Shown piece by piece: positions 1 to 8,840 of a DNA stretch of 64,000 bases (position 1 is its first letter; the number at the start of each line of letters is the position of its first letter). Origin of the DNA: Flavobacterium sp. (lineage in GTDB: Bacteria; Bacteroidota; Bacteroidia; Flavobacteriales; Flavobacteriaceae); contig NZ_JAIXTJ010000009.1 in the NCBI RefSeq assembly GCF_027483985.1, positions 53,527-117,526 on the forward strand, written 5' to 3'. The notes below the pieces were generated by a model. It made no database searches. It was not told the DNA's origin and saw only the letters and a list, made by a program, of their open reading frames with translations. Made by a program: the position numbers and the translations under genes.

Positions 1-527
1 CTTAACAAAGTAATAGCTATCAAAACCCCATTAATACTTAAAGCTTCACTAATAGTAAGAAATTGACACTCCTGAATAACTAGAGGTAAACTCATAATAA
101 ACAAAGTGTTGGCTGGAGTTGGTAAACCTATAAAAGAATCAGATTGTCTCGTATCAATATTAAAATTAGCCAATCTATAACAAGCACCAAGGGTTATAAT
201 AAAACCTAAAAAAGCCACTTGAAAGAAAGAAGTATCGTTGACTACTTTCATAAAACTGCCATTAAAAGATAACAACTGATACATCACATAACCTGGTGCA
301 ACACCACTAGTAACCATATCGGCTAGAGAATCTAATTGTACACCCAATGGTCCAGCAACGCCAAATTTTCTTGCAAAAAAACCATCGAAAAAATCAAAGA
401 AAATACCTAAGCAAACAAAGTAAAAGGCAACTTCAAATTGCAATTGTGCTATAAAAATTAAAGCTATACAACCACAAAATAAATTTAATAAGGTAAGGAT
501 ATTAGGAAGGTGTTTCTTGAAATTCAT
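1..527 (-). CDS. pssA: CDP-diacylglycerol--serine O-phosphatidyltransferase (3' end outside window)
   Basis: This enzyme makes phosphatidylserine from CDP-diacylglycerol and serine at the inner membrane, the first step toward phosphatidylethanolamine. Translation from the ATG at 525-527 gives about 175 residues with no stop before the window edge. The CDP-alcohol phosphotransferase signature D-x2-DG-x2-AR-x8-G-x3-D-x3-D is complete, reading DFFDGFFARKFG followed by G-VQL-D-SLA-D about 50 residues in. Hydrophobic membrane segments surround it. The family normally has about 230-250 residues, so roughly a quarter is missing to the left. It is divergent from the PorV-like gene and is a housekeeping gene, not part of the glycan locus. 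Confidence 0.9.
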   Translation of the reverse strand, partial: MNFKKHLPNILTLLNLFCGCIALIFIAQLQFEVAFYFVCLGIFFDFFDGFFARKFGVAGPLGVQLDSLADMVTSGVAPGYVMYQLLSFNGSFMKVVNDTSFFQVAFLGFIITLGACYRLANFNIDTRQSDSFIGLPTPANTLFIMSLPLVIQECQFLTISEALSINGVLIAITLL

Positions 528-546
528 TCTTTATTTTTTTGTGATA

Positions 547-554
547 CAAATGTA
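547..554 (-). promoter_or_regulatory. Putative -7 box for pssA
   Basis: On the minus strand the sequence reads TACATTTG, a full match to the Bacteroidota -7 consensus TAnnTTTG. It lies about 20 bases upstream of the pssA ATG, a plausible distance. No clear TTG-type -33 element is seen at the usual spacing, so this is only a candidate. Confidence 0.35.
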
Positions 555-576
555 ATACAATAAGTTTATACATAAG

Positions 577-584
577 TACGTTTG
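577..584 (+). promoter_or_regulatory. Putative -7 box for the PorV-like gene
   Basis: TACGTTTG matches TAnnTTTG on the plus strand and would give a leader of about 80 bases before the PorV-like start. A second match, TACTTTTG at 650-657, lies only 15 bases before the TTG start. Neither has a convincing -33 element, and the sequence alone does not decide between them. Confidence 0.3.
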
Positions 585-671
585 TAATTAGAGTTTTATT
601 TTCAGAATTTATTATGAATTGTAGAGGAAGTTAGCTCAATAAAAATTTATACTTTTGAAAAAAATTATGCT

Positions 672-1739
672 TTGAAGAAAATTAATTGTTTAATCTTGTT
701 ATTAGCCTGTACGCTAGTTCATAGTCAATCTATTAGAAAATATTCTAATGAGTTCATGAACATAGGTGTTGACGCAGCGGCATTAGGTATGTCTAACGCT
801 GTAGTTGCGCATACTAATGATGTGAATTCAGGCTATTGGAATCCGGCAGGATTACTTGGTTTAGAAGACAATCAAGCTTCCTTGATGCACGCGAGCTATT
901 TTGCTAATATCGCACAATATGATTACGCAGCTTTTGCAAAACCCATTGACGATGATAGTGCTTGGGGAATTTCTTTAATACGTTTCGGAGTTGACGATAT
1001 ATTAAACACTACTCAGCTTATCGATAGTGACGGAAACATTGATTACAACAGAATCAGTAAATTCTCAACTGCTGATTATGGACTTACTTTATCTTATGCA
1101 AGAAGACTTAAAATACCTGGTTTTCAATATGGTGTAAATGCCAAAGTTATTAGAAGAGTTATTGGTGAATTTGCAAATTCTTGGGGATTTGGTTTTGACG
1201 TAGGTTTGCAATTTGAAAGAGACGATTGGAAATTTGGTTTGATGTTAAGAGACATTACCACAACCTACAATGTTTGGGCCATCAATGAAGAAGAATATGA
1301 AAAAATTAAAAGTGCTATTCCAGGCGAAAATCAAGACTTACCTGAAAGTAGTGAAATCACTTTACCAAAAGCACAACTCGGAATGTCAAAAACATTTGAC
1401 TTTCACAACGAAACTTATTTAAAAGCCTCTGGGAATTTAAACATGCAATTTGCAAGAACTAATGATCTAATTTCTACCAATTTTGTTAGTATAGATCCTG
1501 CGTTAGGTTTTGAGTATAATTACACCGATTTGGTATTCTTAAGAGCTGGCGTTGGAAATTTTCAAAACATCACCCAACTAGATGGTTCAAGAAAAGTTGG
1601 TTTCCAACCCAACATCGGATTAGGTTTTAAATACAAAGGCATCCAAGTAGACTATGCTCTTACGGATTTGGGTGACCAAAGTGCTGCTTTATATTCCAAT
1701 ATTTTTTCGGTAAAAGTTGATTTTAGTGTTTTTAGATAA
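672..1739 (+). CDS. PorV/PorQ-family outer-membrane beta-barrel protein
   Basis: The 355-residue protein has an N-terminal signal peptide (residues 1 to about 19, ending VHSQ). It then shows the family hallmark: an Ala-rich stretch DAAALGMSNAVVA followed by YWNPAG (residues 55-60). The rest looks like alternating beta strands with aromatic turns and a barrel-like C-terminus. PorV and PorQ relatives sit in the outer membrane of Bacteroidota, and the founding members serve the type IX secretion system. This one may be a more distant paralogue, so its exact role is unknown. The start is a TTG: the ATG at 667 runs straight into a stop, and the next in-frame ATG would remove the signal peptide. 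The following gene starts 6 bases after the stop, so the two are probably co-transcribed. Confidence 0.8.
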   Translation: MKKINCLILLLACTLVHSQSIRKYSNEFMNIGVDAAALGMSNAVVAHTNDVNSGYWNPAGLLGLEDNQASLMHASYFANIAQYDYAAFAKPIDDDSAWGISLIRFGVDDILNTTQLIDSDGNIDYNRISKFSTADYGLTLSYARRLKIPGFQYGVNAKVIRRVIGEFANSWGFGFDVGLQFERDDWKFGLMLRDITTTYNVWAINEEEYEKIKSAIPGENQDLPESSEITLPKAQLGMSKTFDFHNETYLKASGNLNMQFARTNDLISTNFVSIDPALGFEYNYTDLVFLRAGVGNFQNITQLDGSRKVGFQPNIGLGFKYKGIQVDYALTDLGDQSAALYSNIFSVKVDFSVFR

Positions 1740-1745
1740 ACGATC

Positions 1746-2867
1746 ATGATTAAAAAACTGCTTTTTTTTTGTTTCCTTTTAACCTACGCTTTTAGTTTTT
1801 CTCAAAATCCTGCGCTATCCGAAAATGCCTCGGTAAGTATTTTTACTTGTGGTCGAGGTAATGAACTTTATAGCACTTTCGGACATACGGCTATCCGAAT
1901 TAAAGATCTTAATAATAATCTAGATGTGGTGTACAACTACGGCGCATTTGATTTTAGAACTGAAAATTTTTATTTAAAGTTTGTAAAAGGAGACCTGCAA
2001 TATTTTATTAACGCAACTTCTTTTGAAGATTTTATCTTTGAATACCAAGCCGATAATCGTGAGGTTGTTGAACAAACTTTAGCGTTATCATTGGCTAAAA
2101 AGCAGGAATTATTCGAACTGCTAAATGCCTCGCTTTATTCTGAAGAACGCAATTATACCTACAAATTTATTGATCGCAATTGCACCACAATGGTTGTCGA
2201 TAAAATCAATGCCATTCTTGGCAAAAAACTAATTGATAAAGTAGATGACAAAAGCATTTCCTATAGATCATTGCTTTATCCTTATTTTGACAATCATTTC
2301 TATTACAAATTAGGAATCAACATCATCTTCGGAGTCAAAACCGACAGTAAAGCTGAAAAATTATTTCTTCCTGTAGAGCTAATGCACAGTTTAGATCAAG
2401 CAAAAGTAAATCAAAAACCTATCGTAAGTAAAAAAGAAACTTTAGTAGAAGGTGCAACACTTTCAAATACATTTTCTTTTGTGAATAGTATTTATTTTAT
2501 CGCATTAATTTTGCTTGTGATTGTGGTAATCAACAATAAATATGTTTCTCTTATCTACTTATTTATTTCGGGAATATTGGGAATATTTTTGTGTTTGGTA
2601 GGCTTATATTCTGACCACGAAGAGGTTTTGTGGAATTACAACGCCTTACTTTTCAATCCACTTTATTGCATTTTGGGACTTCTTTCGGTGGTTTGGTTTA
2701 GAAAAATGGCAACAATTTGTTTCTTAACAACACTTCTTTACATAGCCATAATGATAGGGAAACCTCATTTACCACTAATGATTCCTTTTATTTTAGCTAA
2801 TAATTATATTTTATTAAGATTGGTAAAACAAGCTAAGAAAGCACAAGACAGTAGTAGTAAATCCTAA
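1746..2867 (+). CDS. DUF4105 (Lnb N-terminal periplasmic domain) protein with C-terminal membrane segments
   Basis: The protein has 373 residues. A signal peptide covers residues 1 to about 19. The periplasmic DUF4105 domain carries TCGRGNELYSTFGHTAIRI (Cys35, His47) and DRNCTTM (Cys146), which are the Cys/His positions conserved in this family. From about residue 240 onward there are four or so hydrophobic segments. DUF4105 is related to the Lnb lipoprotein acyl-transfer enzymes of Gram-positive bacteria, where a Cys-His pair acts in acyl transfer. In Bacteroidota its substrate is not established, so lipoprotein or acyl chemistry is inference. Its stop codon abuts the stop of the convergent sugar transferase with no base between them. 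Confidence 0.75.
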   Translation: MIKKLLFFCFLLTYAFSFSQNPALSENASVSIFTCGRGNELYSTFGHTAIRIKDLNNNLDVVYNYGAFDFRTENFYLKFVKGDLQYFINATSFEDFIFEYQADNREVVEQTLALSLAKKQELFELLNASLYSEERNYTYKFIDRNCTTMVVDKINAILGKKLIDKVDDKSISYRSLLYPYFDNHFYYKLGINIIFGVKTDSKAEKLFLPVELMHSLDQAKVNQKPIVSKKETLVEGATLSNTFSFVNSIYFIALILLVIVVINNKYVSLIYLFISGILGIFLCLVGLYSDHEEVLWNYNALLFNPLYCILGLLSVVWFRKMATICFLTTLLYIAIMIGKPHLPLMIPFILANNYILLRLVKQAKKAQDSSSKS

Positions 2868-4262
2868 TTACTGACCTCTATAAAAAAGTACTGTACTAAA
2901 GGTTTTAATGATAATATTGATATCCAAAAAAATACTTCGGTGTTTGATATAATATAAATCATATTGCAATTTTACTAAACTATCTTCTATCGAATCGCCA
3001 TAAGCATAATTCACTTGTGCCCAACCAGTAAGCCCAGGTTTAACCACGTGGCGTGTTTCATAAAACGGCATAATATCTGCAATTTCATTCACAAAAATAG
3101 GACGCTCTGGCCTTGGACCAATAATAGCCATATCACCTTTTAGAATATTGATGAATTGTGGAAATTCATCAAGTCTAGTTTTTCGCATAAATTTACCAAA
3201 AGCGGTAATTCTACTATCGTTAGCAGTGGTAAATACAGCGCCATTAGCTTCTGCATTTTTCACCATTGTACGGTATTTGTAGATTTTAAAGACTTCACCG
3301 TTTTTGCCCACACGTTCTTGCGTGTAAAACAATCTTCCTCTATTACCTAATAAATTACCCAATAAAATTATCGGAAAAAAAACAGCTCCGATAGACAAAC
3401 CTATTATTGAAAACAACACCTCAATCAATCGGGAAACCAATAAATAAAGGTGATTTTGATTGCTCCTACTAAAAGGAAAATAGCGGTAAAAATCTCTTGA
3501 AACATACTGAACTGGAATACGTTGCGTTATGGCTTCATAAACTTGCGTATATTCTCTAATGATAAATCCGTTTTCTAGCAGATGAATCAATTGATTGTAT
3601 AAACTAACTGTTATTCCTTCGGTTTTTTGTGAAGCAATTACGATTTCTGAAATAGAATTTTTTCTAACAAAATTTTCTAAATCATCAGGATGAATATTCT
3701 TTATGGACTTAAATTTCAAATTAAACGAATCTTCACCATCCGAATTTACAAAAGCAATAATTCTGTAATGTGGATCGGCATTTTCAATACCTGTAACCAG
3801 TTCTTGAAGTTGCTCTTTGTCACAAATCAAAATGGCGTTTTTAACAAAGCGGTGCGAAGCTAAAAACTTTACGTAAAAAATCCTCCATAGTAATAACGAC
3901 CCAAAAATTGCAATAAAAAATATGATAATCTGAAGTCTATTCGAGGGTAAAACAGGCGTATAAATTGGCGTTAAAAGATAAATTAGTACGGTAGTAGACG
4001 AAGTTAGAATGATACTTCTTATTACTTGAAATTGATTACTTGCTACTTGCAAATTGTACATTTCGAAAACAGAACCAAAAACATTTATATAAACTGCCAA
4101 CAAAATCGCCCAGTAATAATTGGTAGCCGAAAAAGTAAAATATTTAAAGTCAAAAATAGAACTTATAATGTATAATGATAGTAAGACAAAGATTACATCA
4201 AAAATCTTTAGAAGAATTTTTCTTTCGGAAACTTCAAAATGTATTTTTTTATTACTATTCAT
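2868..4262 (-). CDS. Undecaprenyl-phosphate sugar phosphotransferase, WcaJ type
   Basis: This polyprenyl glycosylphosphotransferase transfers a sugar-1-phosphate to undecaprenyl phosphate and so starts glycan assembly. About 464 residues: four N-terminal membrane helices, a CoA-binding-like soluble middle region, a fifth helix near residues 280-305, then the catalytic PglC-like domain. That domain has KIYKYRTM, the catalytic Asp-Glu pair in RLDEFPQ (about residues 363-369), GPRPERP and PGLTGWAQVNYAYG (409-422). I chose the ATG at 4262; a longer frame reaches 4289, but its nine extra residues look non-coding. It is the last gene of the minus-strand run. A second initiating enzyme lies at 36,674, so this one probably serves a different glycan. 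The sugar cannot be read from sequence. Confidence 0.9.
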   Translation of the reverse strand: MNSNKKIHFEVSERKILLKIFDVIFVLLSLYIISSIFDFKYFTFSATNYYWAILLAVYINVFGSVFEMYNLQVASNQFQVIRSIILTSSTTVLIYLLTPIYTPVLPSNRLQIIIFFIAIFGSLLLWRIFYVKFLASHRFVKNAILICDKEQLQELVTGIENADPHYRIIAFVNSDGEDSFNLKFKSIKNIHPDDLENFVRKNSISEIVIASQKTEGITVSLYNQLIHLLENGFIIREYTQVYEAITQRIPVQYVSRDFYRYFPFSRSNQNHLYLLVSRLIEVLFSIIGLSIGAVFFPIILLGNLLGNRGRLFYTQERVGKNGEVFKIYKYRTMVKNAEANGAVFTTANDSRITAFGKFMRKTRLDEFPQFINILKGDMAIIGPRPERPIFVNEIADIMPFYETRHVVKPGLTGWAQVNYAYGDSIEDSLVKLQYDLYYIKHRSIFLDINIIIKTFSTVLFYRGQ

Positions 4263-4317
4263 TTTACTTGTTAAAAAACATTGACGCAAGTTATAAAAAA
4301 TATCATAAAGAAGACTA

Positions 4318-5331
4318 CTATTTCAATATTTCAAACCATTTTTGCTTAATTACACTCCAATCAAAACTTTCAACAGTAGTTCTTGCAGCATCTACAATTT
4401 TTTGGGTTAAAATTTCATTATTAAAAATTTCGATAATCGCACTAACCATTCCATCAACATCACTATCGGCTACTAAAAGACCATTTTCTTTATCGGATAT
4501 CAGAAACGGAATTCCGCCAACATTAGTAGAAACTACAGGCAATCCTAAAGCCATTGCTTCAATAACACTAATAGGTGTATTATCAAAATGAGTGGTATTT
4601 ATAAAAACATTATATTCTTTTGAAAGTGCAACCCATGCTTCTTTGGTCAATTTTCCTGTGAAAGTAACTTCAACACCTAAATCAGCGGCATAATTCTTAC
4701 AGTCTTCAACTAAATGCTCTTTATCAGGACCAACCATAGCTAAGGTCGCATTAGGATAAACTTTCTTAAGTTGATAGAGCACAGCAATTGCCATCTTGGG
4801 ATTATAAATTTTAGAAAAAGAACGAACCCATAACAATTTAGGAACGATAAAATTACGTTTTAAAAAATCATACTTTTGAAGTTCAATGGTATTTGGAATA
4901 TAAATTAAATTAGCAGCATAATTTTCTCTAAATGCAGCAAGTAAATAATCAGAAGGAGCAGAAATTTTATAGGCATTTTTAAATATCAAATCAGAAAAAT
5001 AAGGGCTTCTTTTTATTCGATTGGGTAAATCACCGCCATGCAATTTTGCAATATACTTCACGTTAAAAAGGCGACACAACTGACTTGTTGCAAGTGCATA
5101 ATAAAAATTTTGGGTACTATACGTGTCAATAAAAACATAATCAACTTTTCTAGCATACCAAATCGTAGTCAAAAGCATGTCAAAAAATCTAAAAATCTTA
5201 TTTTTTTTAGAAGAAGCATAGTACACTTCAAAACCTTCTGACTCAAGAAAACTTCCTAAGGTTTCTATTGATGTAGCAGTGTTCCCGTGTTTTGATAATT
5301 TATTTCCTATGTACAGAATCTTCTTCATCAT
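4318..5331 (-). CDS. GT4-family glycosyltransferase
   Basis: A 337-residue GT-B fold glycosyltransferase, probably cytoplasmic at the inner membrane. The N-terminal half starts MKKILYIGNKLSKHGNTATS, typical for acceptor binding, and has GGDLPNR near residue 100. The C-terminal half carries the nucleotide-sugar motif SVIEAMALGLPVVSTNVGG near residue 260, with the first Glu of the E-x7-E pair. It overlaps the end of the O-antigen ligase gene by about 30 bases, so the two are probably coupled. Donor and acceptor are unknown. Two adjacent ATG codons (5331 and 5328) are possible starts. Confidence 0.85.
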   Translation of the reverse strand: MMKKILYIGNKLSKHGNTATSIETLGSFLESEGFEVYYASSKKNKIFRFFDMLLTTIWYARKVDYVFIDTYSTQNFYYALATSQLCRLFNVKYIAKLHGGDLPNRIKRSPYFSDLIFKNAYKISAPSDYLLAAFRENYAANLIYIPNTIELQKYDFLKRNFIVPKLLWVRSFSKIYNPKMAIAVLYQLKKVYPNATLAMVGPDKEHLVEDCKNYAADLGVEVTFTGKLTKEAWVALSKEYNVFINTTHFDNTPISVIEAMALGLPVVSTNVGGIPFLISDKENGLLVADSDVDGMVSAIIEIFNNEILTQKIVDAARTTVESFDWSVIKQKWFEILK

Positions 5332-6652
5332 AATTGAATTTAATTTTTAACAAAGAAAGTGCGTAAATAAATGCTGGTGATGCCGTTCGCATAGCAGCAT
5401 GATTGATGGTTAGAAACCAAAAAACAAGAAAACAAAGCATGTAGATATGCTGTTTATTATCTAAGTATAAAAAAATTGGTGTAAAAATCAAGATCAACAA
5501 AGACAGAATTCCTAACGAACCATGTTCCGCTAAAATTCGGGTCAACTCATCATGCGAGGCTACTAAATAACCCATAGTTTCCGATCGTATTTCGGTACCT
5601 TTTCCTGCGCCAACGCCAAAGAAAGGATTTTCCAAAAACATCTCAATCTCTCCCATTGCCAAATCTTCTCTTCCTGTAAGTTGCGAATCCTTTACTCTTC
5701 CTGTAGCATCTTGATTGGCATAACGCTTACTTATCAATCCGCCAGTTTGCGACTCGGTATATGCCCAAGTGGAAGCCAACAATATGAAAATAAATCCAAC
5801 AATATAAATCAATTTCAATTTTCCAATATTTCTAGAATAAACATAAAGAAATCCAAAAAAAACAATGATCATTAGGAAACCCGTTATCATTCCTCCACGT
5901 GAAAACGTCAACAAACCTCTATAAAGCATTAAGATACCAACTAGTAAATTTATTAGCAAAAAAGTTTTGTTTCGAGAGGCGACAATCATTCTTGCAAAAA
6001 ATATAAACATCCCCAATCCCAAAGCAGTAGCCACTTGATTAGGACCAAAACCTCCTGAAGTTTCAGAATTGGAACCGGTTGATGTAACCACTTCTTTTAA
6101 TTCGGGCGTGTACAAAACCAAATACACCGCACACGAAATTATGGGCAATCCCATCAATAAAAGCAAATTATTAATTTCTTCAAAAGAAAATTTCCGATTA
6201 TAACAATATAAGGAGGCGACTCCAAGACAAAAAGCACCAGAAATATTAAACATGATGGTTTTTCTAATATTAGGCGCATCCAAACTTATGGATTGAGTAG
6301 CAATATAAACTCCGGGTAATAACAAAATAAGATAAATCCAATAAGGAATGGCATTTTTAGAGATACCGCTATAAACCATTCCAATGGCTAAAAAAACGAT
6401 AACGGAATATTTCGAAAATTCGTGGTTTGGATTTCCACCAGTCATCCGCAAAAACACCTCAACACCAACCACATAGGCAGAAGCATAAAGTACTTCATTA
6501 TTTCTATTCTTTGTCTTTACGATAAAATACAAACTTAAAAATAAAATTAAAAAGCCATAAATCTTTGAAAGAAAGGGTAGCAAATAAATAGCCACTCCAA
6601 GCGCAGCATGAAGTAATATCAAAAATAAATAGTTCTTAACTTTATTTTCCAT
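5300..6652 (-). CDS. O-antigen ligase / Wzy-like polymerase (Wzy_C domain)
   Basis: An integral membrane protein of about 450 residues with ten or more hydrophobic helices. It has the family's conserved parts: LTFSRGGM in the middle, and later a large periplasmic loop with NPFFGVGAGKG followed by SHDELTRILAEHGSLG, where the His is the family's key residue. Members either transfer undecaprenyl-linked glycan to lipid A core or polymerise repeat units; sequence alone does not separate the two. The start at 6652 gives a TAATG overlap with the upstream glycosyltransferase, which favours it over the ATG 18 bases further upstream. A second, unrelated polymerase candidate (EpsG-like) is at 41,466. 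Confidence 0.85.
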   Translation of the reverse strand: MENKVKNYLFLILLHAALGVAIYLLPFLSKIYGFLILFLSLYFIVKTKNRNNEVLYASAYVVGVEVFLRMTGGNPNHEFSKYSVIVFLAIGMVYSGISKNAIPYWIYLILLLPGVYIATQSISLDAPNIRKTIMFNISGAFCLGVASLYCYNRKFSFEEINNLLLLMGLPIISCAVYLVLYTPELKEVVTSTGSNSETSGGFGPNQVATALGLGMFIFFARMIVASRNKTFLLINLLVGILMLYRGLLTFSRGGMITGFLMIIVFFGFLYVYSRNIGKLKLIYIVGFIFILLASTWAYTESQTGGLISKRYANQDATGRVKDSQLTGREDLAMGEIEMFLENPFFGVGAGKGTEIRSETMGYLVASHDELTRILAEHGSLGILSLLILIFTPIFLYLDNKQHIYMLCFLVFWFLTINHAAMRTASPAFIYALSLLKIKFNYDEEDSVHRK

Positions 6653-7725
6653 TACAAACTTAAAACCCAATTAATATAATTAGCGATGATGGCATCTTGA
6701 GAATGATGTGCTGCTATGGTTTGGTATAATTGTATCCCCATTTTGTCTCTTAACTCCTTATGATCTATCAATTGAACCAACGATGAATAAAATTGTTCTG
6801 CATTGTAATTATCAACTAATAAACCATTTACAGTAGTAGTAATAATTTTAGGAATTTCTCCAACCTTAGTGGAAACAACTGGTTTTTTATTCAATCCATA
6901 TTCTAAAATGGCTACCGGCAAACCCTCAGATTGCGAAGATAAGACACAAATAGCACTTTGCTCAATAATATTTTGAGTATCGTTACGAGAATCATATAGA
7001 AACAGAACATTCGAAAGGAAATGGTCTTGAATTTCATTCTTTAACTTATCAGAATAGGCATCCTGAAAATCTTTTCCGACCAAGTGAATGGTCCAATCAG
7101 GATGGGATATTTTCAGTTTTTGAGCAACTTCAACTAAAAGAAAATGATTCTTTTGAAATCGTAAATTAGCCAAACATAAAATACGTTTGCCTTCTACCCC
7201 AAACAACTGAGTTTCTTTTTTCTGCAGATGATCTAATACCGTAAAATTGGGTAAATAAAGTACTTTGGCACAATTCAATTCTTTTTCAGCCCATTTTTTC
7301 AACTGATCGTTAACCACAATGATGCCTTTGAAAAAGAAAGAAGTAAACTTGAGAACAAACGATTTTTGAGAACTAATAAACTCACTCAAACCGTTATGAT
7401 CGTGCCAAATAATTTGCACTTTTGGCAAAACTAATTTGGTTAAAAACGCCGTAAAAAAAGAACTACTATGCGCTTGCAAATGCGTAATTTTGTTTACAAT
7501 GCAATACCTACGCAACTTAAAAACAGCTTGTAAATCTAACTTCGACTTTCTATTTAAAAACAAATAATTTACGTTGGCCGCTAGTTGACTTTTTAAAATG
7601 CCTTCTTTTCGAGTGGCAACTAATCCTGAAAATTCAATAGCGTTTGCTAAAGCATTAGCATAGTTCACGGCCATTTTTTCAGCACCGCCGATATCCAACG
7701 AATCAATTATTTGAAGCACTCTCAT
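6652..7725 (-). CDS. GT4-family glycosyltransferase
   Basis: A GT-B glycosyltransferase of 357 residues. The N-terminus MRVLQIIDSLDIGGAEKMAV has the GGAE loop common in GT4 enzymes, followed by HDHNGLSEF. The C-terminal donor site is SSQSEGLPVAILEYGLNKKP followed by VVSTKVGEIP, in which the usual E-AxA-xGxP motif is slightly altered (EYGLNKKP). The stop overlaps the next start as TAATG and its own start overlaps the previous stop by one base, so it sits in a tightly coupled operon. The specific sugar is unknown. Confidence 0.85.
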   Translation of the reverse strand: MRVLQIIDSLDIGGAEKMAVNYANALANAIEFSGLVATRKEGILKSQLAANVNYLFLNRKSKLDLQAVFKLRRYCIVNKITHLQAHSSSFFTAFLTKLVLPKVQIIWHDHNGLSEFISSQKSFVLKFTSFFFKGIIVVNDQLKKWAEKELNCAKVLYLPNFTVLDHLQKKETQLFGVEGKRILCLANLRFQKNHFLLVEVAQKLKISHPDWTIHLVGKDFQDAYSDKLKNEIQDHFLSNVLFLYDSRNDTQNIIEQSAICVLSSQSEGLPVAILEYGLNKKPVVSTKVGEIPKIITTTVNGLLVDNYNAEQFYSSLVQLIDHKELRDKMGIQLYQTIAAHHSQDAIIANYINWVLSL

Positions 7726-8840
7726 TACGCTAACATTTTCTTTATTTCTTGTTCAAATTTATCAATTGTAAATTGATGTGACCAATTTGAAGCAAGATTT
7801 ATTTTTTTCTGATAGAATTCAAAGTCATTTATATGTTCTATTAAAGAAGTAACATCCGAATCTAAATCTAAATTCAAGATGATGCCTCTGTTTTGATGAT
7901 CCAACATAGTACTAATGCACGAAACCGGAGTAGCAACCGGCAAACAGTTCCAAAACATTGCTTCTGCAACAACTTTAGGCCAACCCTCACTCAATGATGG
8001 TAAAAGCAAAAAATGCGCTTCTTTATAATTTGCAATCATTTCTTCTTTCGTAACATTGCCTTTAAGAGCAATAAAACCATCAGATTTTGTTTCAGAAATT
8101 GATAAACATAGTTGATCTTTTAATAAGCCATCGCCATATATATCAAGTGAAACATCAAATCCTTTTGATTTCAATTTTCTAACTAAATCGATGGCATATT
8201 GAGGTTGCTTCCCTTTTGATAAAGTACCCACAAACAAAAATTTGATACCCGATGCAAATGATTTTACTGCTAAGTCTTCAATTTGTGAATTAAGGTAAGT
8301 TGCTGTAAAGAAAGGATAAACGTTTTTAGACTGATTGCTCCATTCACCATAAACTAAAACCTTACAATTTTTGGTTAAAAGTGTCGAACTTAAGATCTTT
8401 TTTTGCCAAACATAAGTCTGAGGTTGTTTGGATTGCATGTCCCAATTGCCTGCATATTTAGCGGTTTTATTTTTAGATGGAAAAAACATTTGAGCCAAAC
8501 TACCTAATAATCCCATATTACCTGGACAGCGCAAATGAATGTGATTGGATTTGCGCATACTTTGAATTATTTTAAAAAAAAGTAAGGGCAATAAAAACAA
8601 GGTTTTCAAACCATTTTTTAATCCAATAAGTGAAAATTTCGGAACCGTAACGAACTCAATATTTGGATGATCATAAAAAGTATGTATAGAATTTACCTCT
8701 TGGTCTTGCAAAGGAGCAACAACAATAACCTTATCGACATACTTTAACCAAATATTCATTTCATTCACATAAGGAGCATAACCATAATAATGATTGCCCT
8801 TTTTTATATGAACGACATGGGTAATAATGCAAAAAGTCAT
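7725..8840 (-). CDS. GT4-family glycosyltransferase
   Basis: A 371-residue GT-B protein. The first half is unusual for GT4, beginning MTFCIITHVVHIKKGNHYYG with a hydrophobic stretch near residues 80-95 that may associate with the membrane. The second half is typical: FLFVGTLSKGKQPQYAIDLV begins the donor domain and LLPSLSEGWPKVVAEAMFWN carries the conserved Glu residues. It overlaps the upstream GT2 gene by 4 bases. The role is assumed to be elongation of the polysaccharide repeat; no donor can be assigned. Confidence 0.82.
   Translation of the reverse strand: MTFCIITHVVHIKKGNHYYGYAPYVNEMNIWLKYVDKVIVVAPLQDQEVNSIHTFYDHPNIEFVTVPKFSLIGLKNGLKTLFLLPLLFFKIIQSMRKSNHIHLRCPGNMGLLGSLAQMFFPSKNKTAKYAGNWDMQSKQPQTYVWQKKILSSTLLTKNCKVLVYGEWSNQSKNVYPFFTATYLNSQIEDLAVKSFASGIKFLFVGTLSKGKQPQYAIDLVRKLKSKGFDVSLDIYGDGLLKDQLCLSISETKSDGFIALKGNVTKEEMIANYKEAHFLLLPSLSEGWPKVVAEAMFWNCLPVATPVSCISTMLDHQNRGIILNLDLDSDVTSLIEHINDFEFYQKKINLASNWSHQFTIDKFEQEIKKMLA

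Noticed and set aside
672..1739. Assignment as the true PorV of the type IX secretion system
   Set aside because: The family is right, but several paralogues exist in Flavobacteriaceae and no other T9SS gene is nearby, so only the family name is given.
4175..4591. 138-residue plus-strand frame
   Set aside because: It is antisense to the WcaJ-type and GT4 genes, its sequence has no domain, and the minus-strand genes there are convincing.
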